64,000 nucleotides of DNA, from the NCBI RefSeq assembly GCF_001748285.1, contig NZ_BDGT01000008.1, positions 1 to 64,000 on the forward strand, given 5' to 3'. The DNA comes from Thermogemmatispora onikobensis. GTDB taxonomy: Bacteria; Chloroflexota; Ktedonobacteria; Ktedonobacterales; Ktedonobacteraceae. How positions within the stretch are numbered: position 1 is the first letter of the stretch; every line of letters starts with the position of its first letter. Positions 48,859-58,077 of this stretch are shown piece by piece. Below the pieces are notes generated by a model, which did not search any database, was not told where the DNA came from, and was given only the letters and a program-made list of their open reading frames with translations. The translations under genes and the position numbers were made by a program.

Positions 48859-50244
48859 TTAAATCAGCTCGAAATAGCGGCGGCGCTCCCAGTTGGTCAC
48901 AGCGCGCTCGAACTCGCTGACCTCCCAGCGCCGTGTGGCGGCAAAGTGCTCGACGAATTCGCTACCGAAGTACTCGCGGGCCACCTCGCTCTGCTCAAAG
49001 AGGTCGGTTGCTGTCGTCAGATTGGACGCCAGCGAGTGGATACGGCCACTCTCCGAGGCGCGGGCAATGGTGGCCGGATCATAGGCATTCCCTCGCAGAG
49101 CCGGCCCCAGCTCCAGCTTGCGCTCGATGCCGTAGAGGCCGCCAGCTAGCATAGCGGCAAAGACCAGATAGAAATTGGCATCGGCTCCGGGCACGCGGTT
49201 CTCGATGCGAATGGCACGGGGACCATTGTTGATGACACGCACCGCGCAGGTGCGATTATCCCAGCCCCAGGTGGTATTGAGCGGCGTCCAGGTCCCGACA
49301 ACATAACGCTTGTACGAATTGATGGTCGGGGCATAGAGCGCCATCAGGCCCGGCATGGACTCCAGCACGCCAGCCAGGAAATGGCGCATGGTCTCCGACA
49401 TATGGCCCTCCGCCCCCTCATCCCAGAACAAATTGCGCTCCATATCCAGGTCCCAGAGGCTCATATGCGAGTGACCACTGCTGCCGTCCTCCTGATCATG
49501 CCACTTCGCCATAAAGGTCGCGGCATAACCCAGTTGATAGCAGATCTCTTTGATGCCCGTTTTAAAGAGCATGGTATAATCGGCAGCCACCAGGGCCGGC
49601 TGATAGCGCAGGTTCATCTCGTACATGCCAGGGCCATGCTCACGGTTATAGCCCTCTATGGCAATGCCGTAATCGCGCATCATGCGGGCAATGCGGCCCA
49701 GCAAATGATCATCAGCGCTCGCCTGGCTGATAGCATAGCAGTTCATGCCTGGGTTGAGCGGCGTGAGATTTGGCCCGAAGTCCTTCTCGCGCAGGGAGAC
49801 CTGGCTCTCGCGGAAGAGGCGAAACTCCAGCTCGGCAGCCGCTGCCACGCTGTAGCCCAGCGAGCGGGCGCGCTCAACGAGCTGGTTGAGCAGGTAGCGC
49901 GGCGAGAGCTTCACCGGCTCACCCGCTTCAGTCCACAGATCACAGATGCAAGAAGCGACATGCTCTTCCCAGGGGACCAGCGCAAAGGTCGAGAGATCAG
50001 GGCGCATGACTAGATCGGTGAAGCCGCGCTCCCAGTTGCTAAATTTGAGGTTGGGCAGGACATTTTCGGCAATATCCCAGCCAAAGAGCACATCGCACTG
50101 TGCAAAGCCATCGTTGAGCGCATGCAAGAAATAGGTGGCATCGACGCGCTTGCCGCGGTAGACCCCTTCCATATCGGGAGTTCCGATTTTGACATACTCC
50201 AATTTGCCATCGCGCACAAGCTGCTCAATCTGAGCGAGTTCCAT
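48859..50244 (-). CDS. Glutamine-synthetase-like ligase
   Basis: The 461-residue protein has the glutamine synthetase fold: an N-terminal beta-grasp and catalytic domain with AAELEFRLFRE (metal-binding Glu), EGYNREHGPGMYEMNLRY, GHSHMSLWD, NSYKRYVVGTW, NRTCAVRVINNG and RIENRVPGADANFYL. It departs from GlnA in several contacts (for example GPGMYEMN in place of the usual APGQ-E) and resembles the gamma-glutamyl-amide ligases acting on polyamines, ethanolamine or amines. The substrate is not evident. AAAGGACGGAG precedes ATG 50244. No ammonium genes are adjacent. Confidence 0.85.
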   Translation of the reverse strand: MELAQIEQLVRDGKLEYVKIGTPDMEGVYRGKRVDATYFLHALNDGFAQCDVLFGWDIAENVLPNLKFSNWERGFTDLVMRPDLSTFALVPWEEHVASCICDLWTEAGEPVKLSPRYLLNQLVERARSLGYSVAAAAELEFRLFRESQVSLREKDFGPNLTPLNPGMNCYAISQASADDHLLGRIARMMRDYGIAIEGYNREHGPGMYEMNLRYQPALVAADYTMLFKTGIKEICYQLGYAATFMAKWHDQEDGSSGHSHMSLWDLDMERNLFWDEGAEGHMSETMRHFLAGVLESMPGLMALYAPTINSYKRYVVGTWTPLNTTWGWDNRTCAVRVINNGPRAIRIENRVPGADANFYLVFAAMLAGGLYGIERKLELGPALRGNAYDPATIARASESGRIHSLASNLTTATDLFEQSEVAREYFGSEFVEHFAATRRWEVSEFERAVTNWERRRYFELI

Positions 50245-50492
50245 TCGATCTCCGTCCTTTCTTCAGCAACTGAGGGCTGGCGCCTCGTTGATTCTCTGCA
50301 GGGAGCCAGACAGACGGCTGAGGTATCGAGGTATTGGTTGCAGAGTAGCATGCCTGGCCTGGACCGTCAAGGGCCGAAAGAGCGGACCGTTGCCTCTCTG
50401 CCCTGTGGCGTCCCCCTCTTTTCCTCTTGAACAGGTATGCTAGACTAGAACCGGTGTTGCTGAACTACGATAGAACGGAGAGAGACATTTCG

Positions 50493-52277
50493 ATGCCACG
50501 CACGCCGCTAAACGATGATGAGCAGCGCGCCTATCCGCCTGCCTCTTCTCCGCGGCAGGCTCCCCAGTATGCCAGGCAACGGGTCCAGCAATCTCGTCGG
50601 CTGCCACCTCTGGATGAATCCGAGCCTTCGTCAACGATGAGTACTTCATCCTGGAGAAGCATCCCGGTCCCGAAGCGCCGCGCCTCGCTACGAGCCAGTC
50701 GGGCCGCGGGCCAGCCAGGCTCTGCCAGCCAGAGAGCAGGCGGTCCTTCCCGCTCAGATGCCAGCCTGGACAGAGAGCAAGGCCCTGTGACGCGCTCGCA
50801 GCGGCAACCATCCCAGAGCCTGAGCCGAAGCCAGGGCAGCGCCTCTGACTGGCCAACATTCGACGATGATGAGCCGCTGGCTACCACCCAACAGCGCCGA
50901 CCTCCGGCCTTAACCGCCAGCACTGGTAGAACACGCGCGGTCTCTCCTCCACCCCCGCCTCCTCGAACAGCTGCCCCTTCTCCCCCCAGCTTGCTTCACC
51001 GCTTGCACGACTTGAGCCATAACAAAACCTTGCTTTTGCTATGCGCTGCCCTTCTAGTGGTGCTCGTTTCCCTTATCCCCTTGCTCGTGAGCTGGCTGGG
51101 CACCCCCCGGCCTATGGGCCTCAGCCTGCAACAAAACACGGCCACAGTGGCAGCTACACCGCTCAACCAGGCTCCTGCTAATCCCCACCAGGTGGTGATC
51201 GTTCCCAGCGATACCGATCATCCTCCTCCACCAGTTCTGGCCACCTCGGCCTATCTCATGGATATGGAGAGCGGGGCCACTCTCTACGCCTATAACCCCT
51301 TCATGCACCTGCCGATGTTGAGCACCACCAAGCTGATGACAGCTCTGCTGGCCGTTGAGCACGGGAATCTCAATCAGCAGGTGACAATCACGAATGCCCT
51401 CAATCACGATATTCAACAGCATATCTCTGCAGATAGCAGTCTTTTCGGGCTGAAGAAGGGCGAGACCTATACGCTGCGAGACCTGCTCTATGGCCTCCTC
51501 CTACCCTCCGGCAATGACGCCGCCGTAGCAATCGCCGATACGGTTGGTGGCTCCTATCAGCACTTCGTGGACATGATGAATCAGCGCGCCCGCGAGCTGG
51601 GAATGTACGACACCCACTACATGAACCCCAGCGGCCTGCTCGCCACTGGCCATTACTCCAGCGCCCATGATCTGGCGGTCCTCGGTCGCTACACCATGAG
51701 TAACCCCACTCTCCACCAGATTGCCAGCACCCGCCTCTACCATATTCCCAAGACTTCCCAGCACGCTGAGCACTATCTGGTCAATGGGAACCAATTTCTC
51801 TGGTGGTACCCTGGCGTCGATGGCGGTAAGCCAGGCTGGGACGGCAACACCGACTTCGTGCAGGTGGTCTCGTGCACACGCAATGGCCGCCACCTGATCG
51901 GGGTGACAATGAACACGAAAGACTGGTGGACGGATATGCGCGATTTGATGAACTGGGGCTTCGACAATTTCCAGTGGATCTCACCGTACGATGTCGACCT
52001 CCAGCACCCCATTCCTTACGACTACGACTGGGGCTACTTTGTTCGCGATAAAAAGACCAATACGCTGCCGACGGCTAATCACGGCCGCTATTACATCTAT
52101 ACGGGCTACAGCGTCTCGCCCCCTATTCTGAACTACTTCGACAAGAACGGCGGCCTGGATAAATTTGGCTTTCCCACCAGCATGCCCGACTACAATCAAG
52201 GGAATCTGGTGAGTCAGCGCTTCCAGAAGGCCACGATCCAGTGCGATCTGGCCGGTAAGCAGTGTAAGCGCCTCTAG
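50493..52277 (+). CDS. D-alanyl-D-alanine carboxypeptidase (PBP5-type) with long N-terminal cytoplasmic region
   Basis: PBP5-type enzymes trim the last D-Ala from peptidoglycan stem peptides. The 594-residue protein has an Arg/Ser/Pro-rich N-terminal region of about 175 residues and one membrane helix (179-203). The catalytic domain outside has SxxK (STTK, 277-280) and SGN (SGN, 339-341). The third motif reads KPG (446-448, in GGKPGWDGNTD) where KTG is usual. The C-terminus (SPPILNYFDKNGGLDKFGFP... QRFQKATIQCD) looks like an LGFP-type cell-wall-binding repeat. ATG 50493 follows ACGGAGAG. Activity needs testing because the KTG box is altered. Confidence 0.88.
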   Translation: MPRTPLNDDEQRAYPPASSPRQAPQYARQRVQQSRRLPPLDESEPSSTMSTSSWRSIPVPKRRASLRASRAAGQPGSASQRAGGPSRSDASLDREQGPVTRSQRQPSQSLSRSQGSASDWPTFDDDEPLATTQQRRPPALTASTGRTRAVSPPPPPPRTAAPSPPSLLHRLHDLSHNKTLLLLCAALLVVLVSLIPLLVSWLGTPRPMGLSLQQNTATVAATPLNQAPANPHQVVIVPSDTDHPPPPVLATSAYLMDMESGATLYAYNPFMHLPMLSTTKLMTALLAVEHGNLNQQVTITNALNHDIQQHISADSSLFGLKKGETYTLRDLLYGLLLPSGNDAAVAIADTVGGSYQHFVDMMNQRARELGMYDTHYMNPSGLLATGHYSSAHDLAVLGRYTMSNPTLHQIASTRLYHIPKTSQHAEHYLVNGNQFLWWYPGVDGGKPGWDGNTDFVQVVSCTRNGRHLIGVTMNTKDWWTDMRDLMNWGFDNFQWISPYDVDLQHPIPYDYDWGYFVRDKKTNTLPTANHGRYYIYTGYSVSPPILNYFDKNGGLDKFGFPTSMPDYNQGNLVSQRFQKATIQCDLAGKQCKRL

Positions 52278-52293
52278 CCCGGCCCGTCACTGC

Positions 52294-52328
52294 GCCCAGC
52301 CAGTGGCGGGGTCCCTCCCTGGCTGGGC
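52294..52328. terminator. Hairpin between convergent carboxypeptidase and glycosidase genes
   Basis: GCCCAGCCA and TGGCTGGGC form a perfect 9-bp stem with a 17-base loop. A U-run is lacking. Confidence 0.5.
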
Positions 52329-52445
52329 CTGGCTTCTCTGATCCTGGCCAGCTGGCTTGCCTTGCGCGCTCGCCCGGATCTCCTCAGCCTCAGAAGGACA
52401 GGCATCCGCATGCGCCGCCAGGTCAGGGAGGGACCACAGCCAACG

Positions 52446-53315
52446 CTAGCGAGGTTGCAGCACAAGGGCGATAGGCACCGGCGTCAGGGAATCTACACCA
52501 AAGCGCTGACCACTGGCATTGAGGTACATCCCTGTCGAGGAGCCGCCGTCAAGATTGAGGGCGACATCAATATTCAGGTCAGAGGCCAGCAGTAAATCAT
52601 CAAACTCATCCAGCGAGAAAGCGGCCTCGGGGCTGATAATGAAGAGGAGACGCCCCTCCTTATCAAGAGCGACCACCGTGCGTCGGTTGCTCGATGCGTC
52701 GGCGTTGAACTGGGTGCGCTTGCCCCCTGGAAGGACTAGCATGGGCGAAGATTGTGTGGCTTGCTGGAGCTGCTCCCCGGGACTGTAGGGGTACTGGCTC
52801 AGGGAACGCAGGTGAATGGCTCCCTGGCTGTCGACGTAGAGCATGCCACCGAAGCCGCTGTAGGAAGTGCCGTAGACCTGGCCATCGGAGACGACCAGCC
52901 CCGTAGCCTCCCCTTGATCATTAAAGTAGCCGCCATTGATCACCGCCAGCGCTCCTTTCTGCCCCTTGAGCCAGTCACTAATAAAGTGCGGCGCTGAGGG
53001 GCTGTAGAGCACCCGTAAAGCGACGCGCCGCGGATCAAAGCGGGCGATCATGATGGTATCTTCGTTGCCACTCGGCCCTTTCCAATGCTCATAACGTAGC
53101 TCGACGCCCGTAGCGAGCATCAGCCAGCGATCCAATGGACGGCTGGTCCCATCAGTGGAAGTAAGCACCGTCGGGGAGGGTGTGCCTGGCCCGGTAATGC
53201 TGATGCTGAGCGGCCCCTGACAAGCCGTCAAGAGCCAGGCGATCAGCAGCTGCCAATAGAGCAAGAGCCAGAAGAGTCCTTTTCTGCCTTTGTCTCTCCC
53301 TCTCATCCAGGGCAT
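52446..53315 (-). CDS. Phosphodiester glycosidase (NAGPA-like) lipoprotein
   Basis: The NAGPA domain family removes or processes N-acetylglucosamine phosphodiesters on glycans; some members act on the cell-wall surface. The 289-residue protein has a signal with lipobox LLTACQG and then the domain. Family blocks are LAVINGGYFNDQGE, SSNRRTVVALDKEGRLLFII and the late LNLDGGSSTGMYL. The signal and lipobox place it on the outer face of the membrane. ATG 53315 has GGAAGGGA upstream. Its substrate may be a wall or surface polymer, perhaps built by GT9-type enzymes; this link is speculative. Confidence 0.85.
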   Translation of the reverse strand: MPWMRGRDKGRKGLFWLLLYWQLLIAWLLTACQGPLSISITGPGTPSPTVLTSTDGTSRPLDRWLMLATGVELRYEHWKGPSGNEDTIMIARFDPRRVALRVLYSPSAPHFISDWLKGQKGALAVINGGYFNDQGEATGLVVSDGQVYGTSYSGFGGMLYVDSQGAIHLRSLSQYPYSPGEQLQQATQSSPMLVLPGGKRTQFNADASSNRRTVVALDKEGRLLFIISPEAAFSLDEFDDLLLASDLNIDVALNLDGGSSTGMYLNASGQRFGVDSLTPVPIALVLQPR

Positions 53316-53510
53316 GACAACAGTCCCTTCCTGCCACAAGTGTAAGCTTAAGAGCTGATCCCTTTTCTCGCGCGCTCATCCTGATGCAGCGCTCGTCAGG
53401 CCCGGAGAGCGAGGGAAGCCTGCCAGCTAATCGTAACGCCAGCGCACGCTATCCTTAGCCCAAAGCGCAGCAGCTCGCCTGCCTGCCAGCATCGAAGGAA
53501 GCGCTGTGAG

Positions 53511-54350
53511 CTAGAGGGAGCGCGAGGTAGAGCCAGGCGAGAGGCGTTCCCGCCAGGGGGTGGCGTCGATAGCCGAGACCGTCCCCTTGAAGGCCATTGC
53601 CAGCTTGAAGGCTGCGGTGTGGGCCGCCTGCTCTGGCGAGTCATCCAGAGGCGGCAGCTCAAGCTGCCCATAGCGACGGGCCAGCGCGCGCACAATCAGT
53701 AGATCGGTGAACCAGGGATTCTTCGGCAGCACGGGGCCGTGCAAATAGGTCCCAAAGACATTTTTATAGACCGCTCCCTCATAGCCATCTTTCCCATTAT
53801 TGCCCCAGCCAGCCAAAACCCGTCCCAATGGCTGGGCCCCTGGTCCCAGATAGGTCCGCCCACTATGATTCTCGTAGCCGACCAGGACCTGCTTGCCGCA
53901 CTCCGGAAACTCACATTCGATGGCGATATGAGTCATGAAGCGGGTGCTGCCGCCCTCGGTATGCAGATCAAGGATGCCGACACCTTTCAGCTCGGGACCT
54001 TCGAAGGGTTTGTAGGAGTGCCCAAGGAGCTGGTAACCAGCACAGACGGCCAGAAAGACCGTATTGGACTCGGCGGCTTCGCGCAGCGAGGGCGCCTTAG
54101 CCTGCAGATCCTGGGCCGCCACCTCCATCTCGCGATCGGCGCCGCCGTGGAAGAGGATCAGATCATATTGGGTGAAATCCGGCGTCTGCCTGACAAAAAT
54201 CTGATCAATGGCCGTCTTGATGCCGCGCCACTTGCAGCGCTTGACAATGGCGAAGAGATTGCCACGATCCGCGGCCACACTCATCAATTGGGGATAGAGG
54301 TGCCCAATGCGCAATACCAGACGTGTATCTTTTCCCTGCTCGTTTGCCAT
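53511..54350 (-). CDS. gatD: Lipid II isoglutaminyl synthase glutaminase subunit GatD
   Basis: GatD supplies ammonia from glutamine to MurT, which amidates D-glutamate in lipid II. The 279-residue class I amidotransferase-like protein has the nucleophile Cys103 in FLAVCAGYQLLGHSYK, ILFHGGAD before it, and the catalytic His in GTYLHGPVLPKNP. ATG 54350 follows GGAGGAG and lies five bases after the murT stop, the usual murT-gatD order. The pair shows that the wall carries D-isoglutamine, a mark of Gram-positive-type envelopes. Confidence 0.94.
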   Translation of the reverse strand: MANEQGKDTRLVLRIGHLYPQLMSVAADRGNLFAIVKRCKWRGIKTAIDQIFVRQTPDFTQYDLILFHGGADREMEVAAQDLQAKAPSLREAAESNTVFLAVCAGYQLLGHSYKPFEGPELKGVGILDLHTEGGSTRFMTHIAIECEFPECGKQVLVGYENHSGRTYLGPGAQPLGRVLAGWGNNGKDGYEGAVYKNVFGTYLHGPVLPKNPWFTDLLIVRALARRYGQLELPPLDDSPEQAAHTAAFKLAMAFKGTVSAIDATPWRERLSPGSTSRSL

Positions 54351-54355
54351 GCTGC

Positions 54356-55795
54356 TTACTCCTCCCAATAGGGCTTGACCCAGCCGCGTTTCTGCATAAT
54401 GCGACGCAGCTCCTGTGTCGGTGTATAGCTGGCCATGATATAGAGCGTGCCACCAGGGCCGGCGTTTTGCAGGGCGGCATTGAGCGCCGCCTCACGCTCA
54501 TGGATGACACGCAGGCGGTCAAGCGGCACCTCGGCGTATTTCAGGCGCATCGCCAGCTCCTCGGCCTTGGTTCCACTGCAGATCACATCGGCCACCTGGG
54601 GCGAGATCTCCTCCAGATCGACGTCCCAGAGCCAGGCGAAGTCTTCGCCGTCGACGACCGTGTTGCTGGCAACCAGCAGCAGATGCTTCTCGCCCGGATG
54701 CTGGGCGATGAGACGCAGCACCAGATTGAAGGAGGTGGGATTTTTCACGAAGGCCAGATAGATCGTCTGATCACCAGCCTGGATCTTCTCCAGGCGCCCG
54801 AAGGCAGTGCGGATATTGCTGAGCGCTGCCGGGACTTTCTCAATGCCGAAGCCAGCGGCGATCGAGGCGGCGATGGCGGCAGCAGCATTGTAGACATTGT
54901 GCACGCCGGGCAGCGGCAGCGTCAGCTCTAACTGGCCGAGCGGTGTCTGCATCGTTACCTGAGTGGGTCCATCGCCCCGCGGGTCCAACTGGATCGAGGT
55001 CGCAGCCACATCCAGCGGCGGCAACTCATAGCCGCAGTTGGGACAGCGATAGAGTCCGAGGTGGGACAGATAGGCCACCTCGTAGACCAGATCTTCATTG
55101 CAGCGAATGCAGCGAATGACATCGGCGGCGTGCTCGGGGACAGGACGACCGATATCGGTGGTGCGCAGGCCGAAATAGAGCTTTTTGGCGCGGGCCTGTT
55201 GCCCAAAGCTGGCCACCTGGGGATCATTACCGTTCAGCACAATCGTGGCTGTCTCTGGCAGGCGCTCCAGGAGCTTGTCAAGCGCCTTGGCCACTGAATA
55301 CAGCTCGCCGTAGCGATCGAGCTGGTCGCGGAAGATATTGGTAATGACAACCACATCAGGCTGAATCTCGGGCATGGCCACCGGCATTGTACCCTCGTCG
55401 ATCTCGAAGAGCAAGAGATCGCTATCGAGCCGCCCGAACATGTCGGCATAGTTGACGACCACAGAGGTCACGCCCTGCAGCAAGTTCGAGCCGGTGCGAT
55501 TATGAGAAACGCGCCGACCGCTGGCATCGGCGATGGCGGCGGTCATGCGCGCGGTAGTAGTTTTGCCATTGCTGCCGGTGATGACGATTTTACTGGCGGT
55601 CGTGGCCGCCATGACAGAGCGGAGCACGTTGGGATCGATGCGCCGTGCAATCATGCCCGGCAGGCTTGTGCCGCCGCCAATGCGAAAGAGGCGGCCCGAG
55701 GCCCCCGCCAGCTTGCCAGCAGAGATCGCCAGGGCCAGGCGCGCACGGCTCGGCCATGAGATTCCTCCGCCACCATGTTTCGAGTAGTCTGCCAT
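54356..55795 (-). CDS. murT: Lipid II isoglutaminyl synthase catalytic subunit MurT
   Basis: MurT is a Mur-ligase-like enzyme that amidates the D-Glu residue of lipid II with ammonia from GatD. The 479-residue protein has the ATP loop GSNGKTTT (74-81) and DLLLFEIDEGTM. It also has the Cys4 zinc ribbon CIRCNEDLVYEVAYLSHLG...CPNC that sets MurT apart from MurC-F. Its C-terminal domain contains VASNTVVDGEDFAWLWDVD. ATG 55795 is preceded by GGGAGG; gatD begins within six bases of its stop. Together they act in the cytoplasm on membrane-bound lipid II. Confidence 0.94.
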   Translation of the reverse strand: MADYSKHGGGGISWPSRARLALAISAGKLAGASGRLFRIGGGTSLPGMIARRIDPNVLRSVMAATTASKIVITGSNGKTTTARMTAAIADASGRRVSHNRTGSNLLQGVTSVVVNYADMFGRLDSDLLLFEIDEGTMPVAMPEIQPDVVVITNIFRDQLDRYGELYSVAKALDKLLERLPETATIVLNGNDPQVASFGQQARAKKLYFGLRTTDIGRPVPEHAADVIRCIRCNEDLVYEVAYLSHLGLYRCPNCGYELPPLDVAATSIQLDPRGDGPTQVTMQTPLGQLELTLPLPGVHNVYNAAAAIAASIAAGFGIEKVPAALSNIRTAFGRLEKIQAGDQTIYLAFVKNPTSFNLVLRLIAQHPGEKHLLLVASNTVVDGEDFAWLWDVDLEEISPQVADVICSGTKAEELAMRLKYAEVPLDRLRVIHEREAALNAALQNAGPGGTLYIMASYTPTQELRRIMQKRGWVKPYWEE

Positions 55796-56058
55796 ACGAA
55801 AAGAGCCTCCCAGCACTCAAGGCGGATAGTTCATCGTGAGCAGTATAACAAAGGAGGCTCAGACGGGCAAGTGAGATAGGTCTTCTTGCTAGCTTTCTTC
55901 TGCCCAGTTTGCCGGGCTTTCAGCCTGCTCCTGCTGAGAGGGGCAGCTCCGAGCGGCCAGAGGCTGCCCAGGACACTCCCCCCTCACAGGCAGAACAGAG
56001 GGCGCGAGACCGCCGCTCACCCTCTGGATGGGAGGGAGCGGCTCCATTCGCAGCGCCG

Positions 56059-57516
56059 CTAATATGAGCGCGCAAAGACGGCCTCGCAGGTCGCCGGCTT
56101 CCCTGTATAGAAGCAGCGTCCTTGCACCCCACCCTCGGGCTGATCAAAGGGAATCACCCGCAGCGTGGCTTTCGTCTCCTCCTTGATCGCCTGCTCAGCC
56201 TCGCTATCCTCTGCCCACTTCACCCGGACAAAGCCGCGCTTCTCGCTCATAATTTCCTTAAATTCGTCGTACGTCTCAGCGTAGTAGGTATGCTCCTCGC
56301 GGAAGGCCAGGGCTCGCTGGAAGAGAGCCTGCTGCAATTCCTCCAGTAGCTCGGGCAGGCGCGCCTCCAGTGCATCGATCGCCACGGTCTCTTTCGCGCG
56401 ATTGTCACGGCGTACCAGGACCACGCTATTGTTCTGGACGTCGCGCGGGCCGATCTCGATGCGCACCGGCACCCCACGCAGCTCCCACTCGTTGAACTTC
56501 CAGCCCGGTGTATTGTCGCTCAAATCGACCTTGAGGCGCACCTTCCCCTTCAGCAGGCGTTCGATGCGCCCGATGGCCTCCATAATCGCCCCCTGATCGG
56601 CATCCTTGCGCCAGATCGGCACAATCACGGCCTGATAGGGAGCCACTCGCGGCGGCAGAATCAAACCCGACTCATCGCCGTGGACCATAATGACCGCGCC
56701 AATGATGCGCGTGCTCAGGCCCCAGCTGGTGGTCGCGCAATACTTGCGCTGGCCATCGGCATCCAGATACTGGATATCAAAGCCCTGCGCAAAGTTATGG
56801 CCCAGATTATGGCTGGTGGCCGATTGCAGCGCCTTGCCATCGCGCATCATCGCCTCTAGCGAATAGGTGCGCAAGGCTCCGGCAAACTTCTCATTCTCAC
56901 TCTTGCGCCCATGCAGAACGGGAATCGCCAGGTCTTCCTGCACAAAGGAGCGGTAGACCTCCAACATGAGGCGCGTGCGCTCTTCGGCCTCTTCCAGCGT
57001 CCGATGAGCCGTGTGGCCCTCCTGCCAGAGAAACTCAGAGGTGCGCAGGAAGAGCACTGTGCGCTTCTCCCAGCGCATGACATTGTTCCAGAGGTTAATC
57101 AAGAGCGGTAGATCGCGATAGCTCTGAATCCACCTGGCGAAGCTGTAGCCGATAATGGTCTCGCTGGTGGGGCGAATAGCCAGCGGCTCCTCCAGCTCCT
57201 CGCCGCCTCCGCGCGTCACCCAGGCCACTTCGGGGGCAAAGCCTTCTACATGCTTGGCTTCACGCTCCAGAAAGCTGCGCGGGATGAGCAGGGGGAAGTA
57301 GGCGTTCATGACCCCCGTTTCCTTAAAGCGGGCATCCAGCAGACGCTGGATATGTTCCCAGATGGCATAGCCATAGGGGCGAATAATCATGCAGCCGCGC
57401 ACTGGCGCATAATCGGCCAGCTCGGCCTTACGCACTACCTGGTTATACCAGCGTGAAAAATCGTCGCTCTGATCGACAAGTTCCTCGACGTATTTCTCCT
57501 TTGCTCCTTCGGCCAT
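56059..57516 (-). CDS. proS: Prolyl-tRNA synthetase, archaeal/eukaryotic-type
   Basis: ProRS charges tRNA-Pro. The 485-residue protein is of the short type-3 form without the editing insertion: QSDDFSRWYNQVVRKAELADY, RGCMIIRPYGYAIWEHIQ (motif 1), the class II core FLWQEGHTAHRT (motif 2) and GDESGLILPPRVAPYQ (motif 3). The C-terminal anticodon domain (DRLKVRLKVDLSDNTPGWKFNEWELRG-type) ends in CFYTGKPA, with Cys residues that may bind zinc. ATG 57516 follows AAAGGG; longer frames from upstream are part of the T-box leader. It is expressed under a T-box riboswitch and a consensus promoter. Confidence 0.95.
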   Translation of the reverse strand: MAEGAKEKYVEELVDQSDDFSRWYNQVVRKAELADYAPVRGCMIIRPYGYAIWEHIQRLLDARFKETGVMNAYFPLLIPRSFLEREAKHVEGFAPEVAWVTRGGGEELEEPLAIRPTSETIIGYSFARWIQSYRDLPLLINLWNNVMRWEKRTVLFLRTSEFLWQEGHTAHRTLEEAEERTRLMLEVYRSFVQEDLAIPVLHGRKSENEKFAGALRTYSLEAMMRDGKALQSATSHNLGHNFAQGFDIQYLDADGQRKYCATTSWGLSTRIIGAVIMVHGDESGLILPPRVAPYQAVIVPIWRKDADQGAIMEAIGRIERLLKGKVRLKVDLSDNTPGWKFNEWELRGVPVRIEIGPRDVQNNSVVLVRRDNRAKETVAIDALEARLPELLEELQQALFQRALAFREEHTYYAETYDEFKEIMSEKRGFVRVKWAEDSEAEQAIKEETKATLRVIPFDQPEGGVQGRCFYTGKPATCEAVFARSY

Positions 57517-57582
57517 AACGAAGCACACCCTTTCTCTCGCAGAGAGCAGACAGCAGACGGATAGGAAGAGAAACAGCCCAAT

Positions 57583-57993
57583 AAAAAAACTCGCCCTTCG
57601 AGAAGGACGAGCACCGAGACCCGTGGTACCACCTTGCTTGAGCAGCCCCTTGCGAGACCGCTCCACTCGTACGACCAGGCGGCCAGCTATCTCCCTGCCG
57701 CAACTCGCCCCACCCCTTCTTGCATTCTGGCAGCAGCCTCCCTTGCTTCAAGCAGGCCAGTGGCCAGCGCCTGCCCTGATAGACAGGCAGGCCCTGATCG
57801 CCTCCTCCGCTAACGGGGAGGGAACCGGTCGACTCCTCGCCGACGCTCTCAGGTGGGTTCAGCGCGGTCGCATTCGCCGGCTTGCACTGTCCCGGCTCGC
57901 TGTCGAACGGTCGCCACGCTTACTGGTCCTGATCACCGCATTCCAGGATGCTTTCTTTGGTCCACCGCAGCTGCGTTTCGCTCTGTTGCTCTG
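57583..57993 (-). promoter_or_regulatory. T-box riboswitch for proS (proline specifier CCC)
   Basis: On the minus strand the leader has the T-box sequence GGTGGTACCACG (complement around 57622-57635), which pairs with uncharged tRNA ends. Nearer the transcript start are an AGTA motif (57921-57924) and the stem I arms ATCAGG/CCTGAG. The specifier GAA-CCC-A places codon CCC (57855-57857), reading proline. A terminator hairpin CTCGTCCTT/AAGGGCGAG (57590-57611) with a run of seven U follows, so regulation is by transcription attenuation. Low charged tRNA-Pro would favour the antiterminator and raise proS expression. Confidence 0.92.
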
Positions 57994-57999
57994 GCGCTC

Positions 58000-58028
58000 A
58001 GGATACACCTTTTCCTGGGGGCTGTCAA
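58000..58028 (-). promoter_or_regulatory. Promoter of the T-box-proS transcript
   Basis: On the minus strand TTGACA and TATCCT are exactly 17 bases apart. The transcript would start near 57993, giving a leader of about 475 bases before the coding start. Confidence 0.8.
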
Positions 58029-58048
58029 GCAGGTGAGGCACGAGTGAA

Positions 58049-58077
58049 GGAGGCGAGACAGGGCTGGCCTCGCCCCC
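58049..58077 (-). terminator. Hairpin after csaA
   Basis: The arms GGAGGCGAG and CTCGCCCCC form an imperfect stem directly after the csaA stop codon at 58078. No clear U-run is present. Confidence 0.4.
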
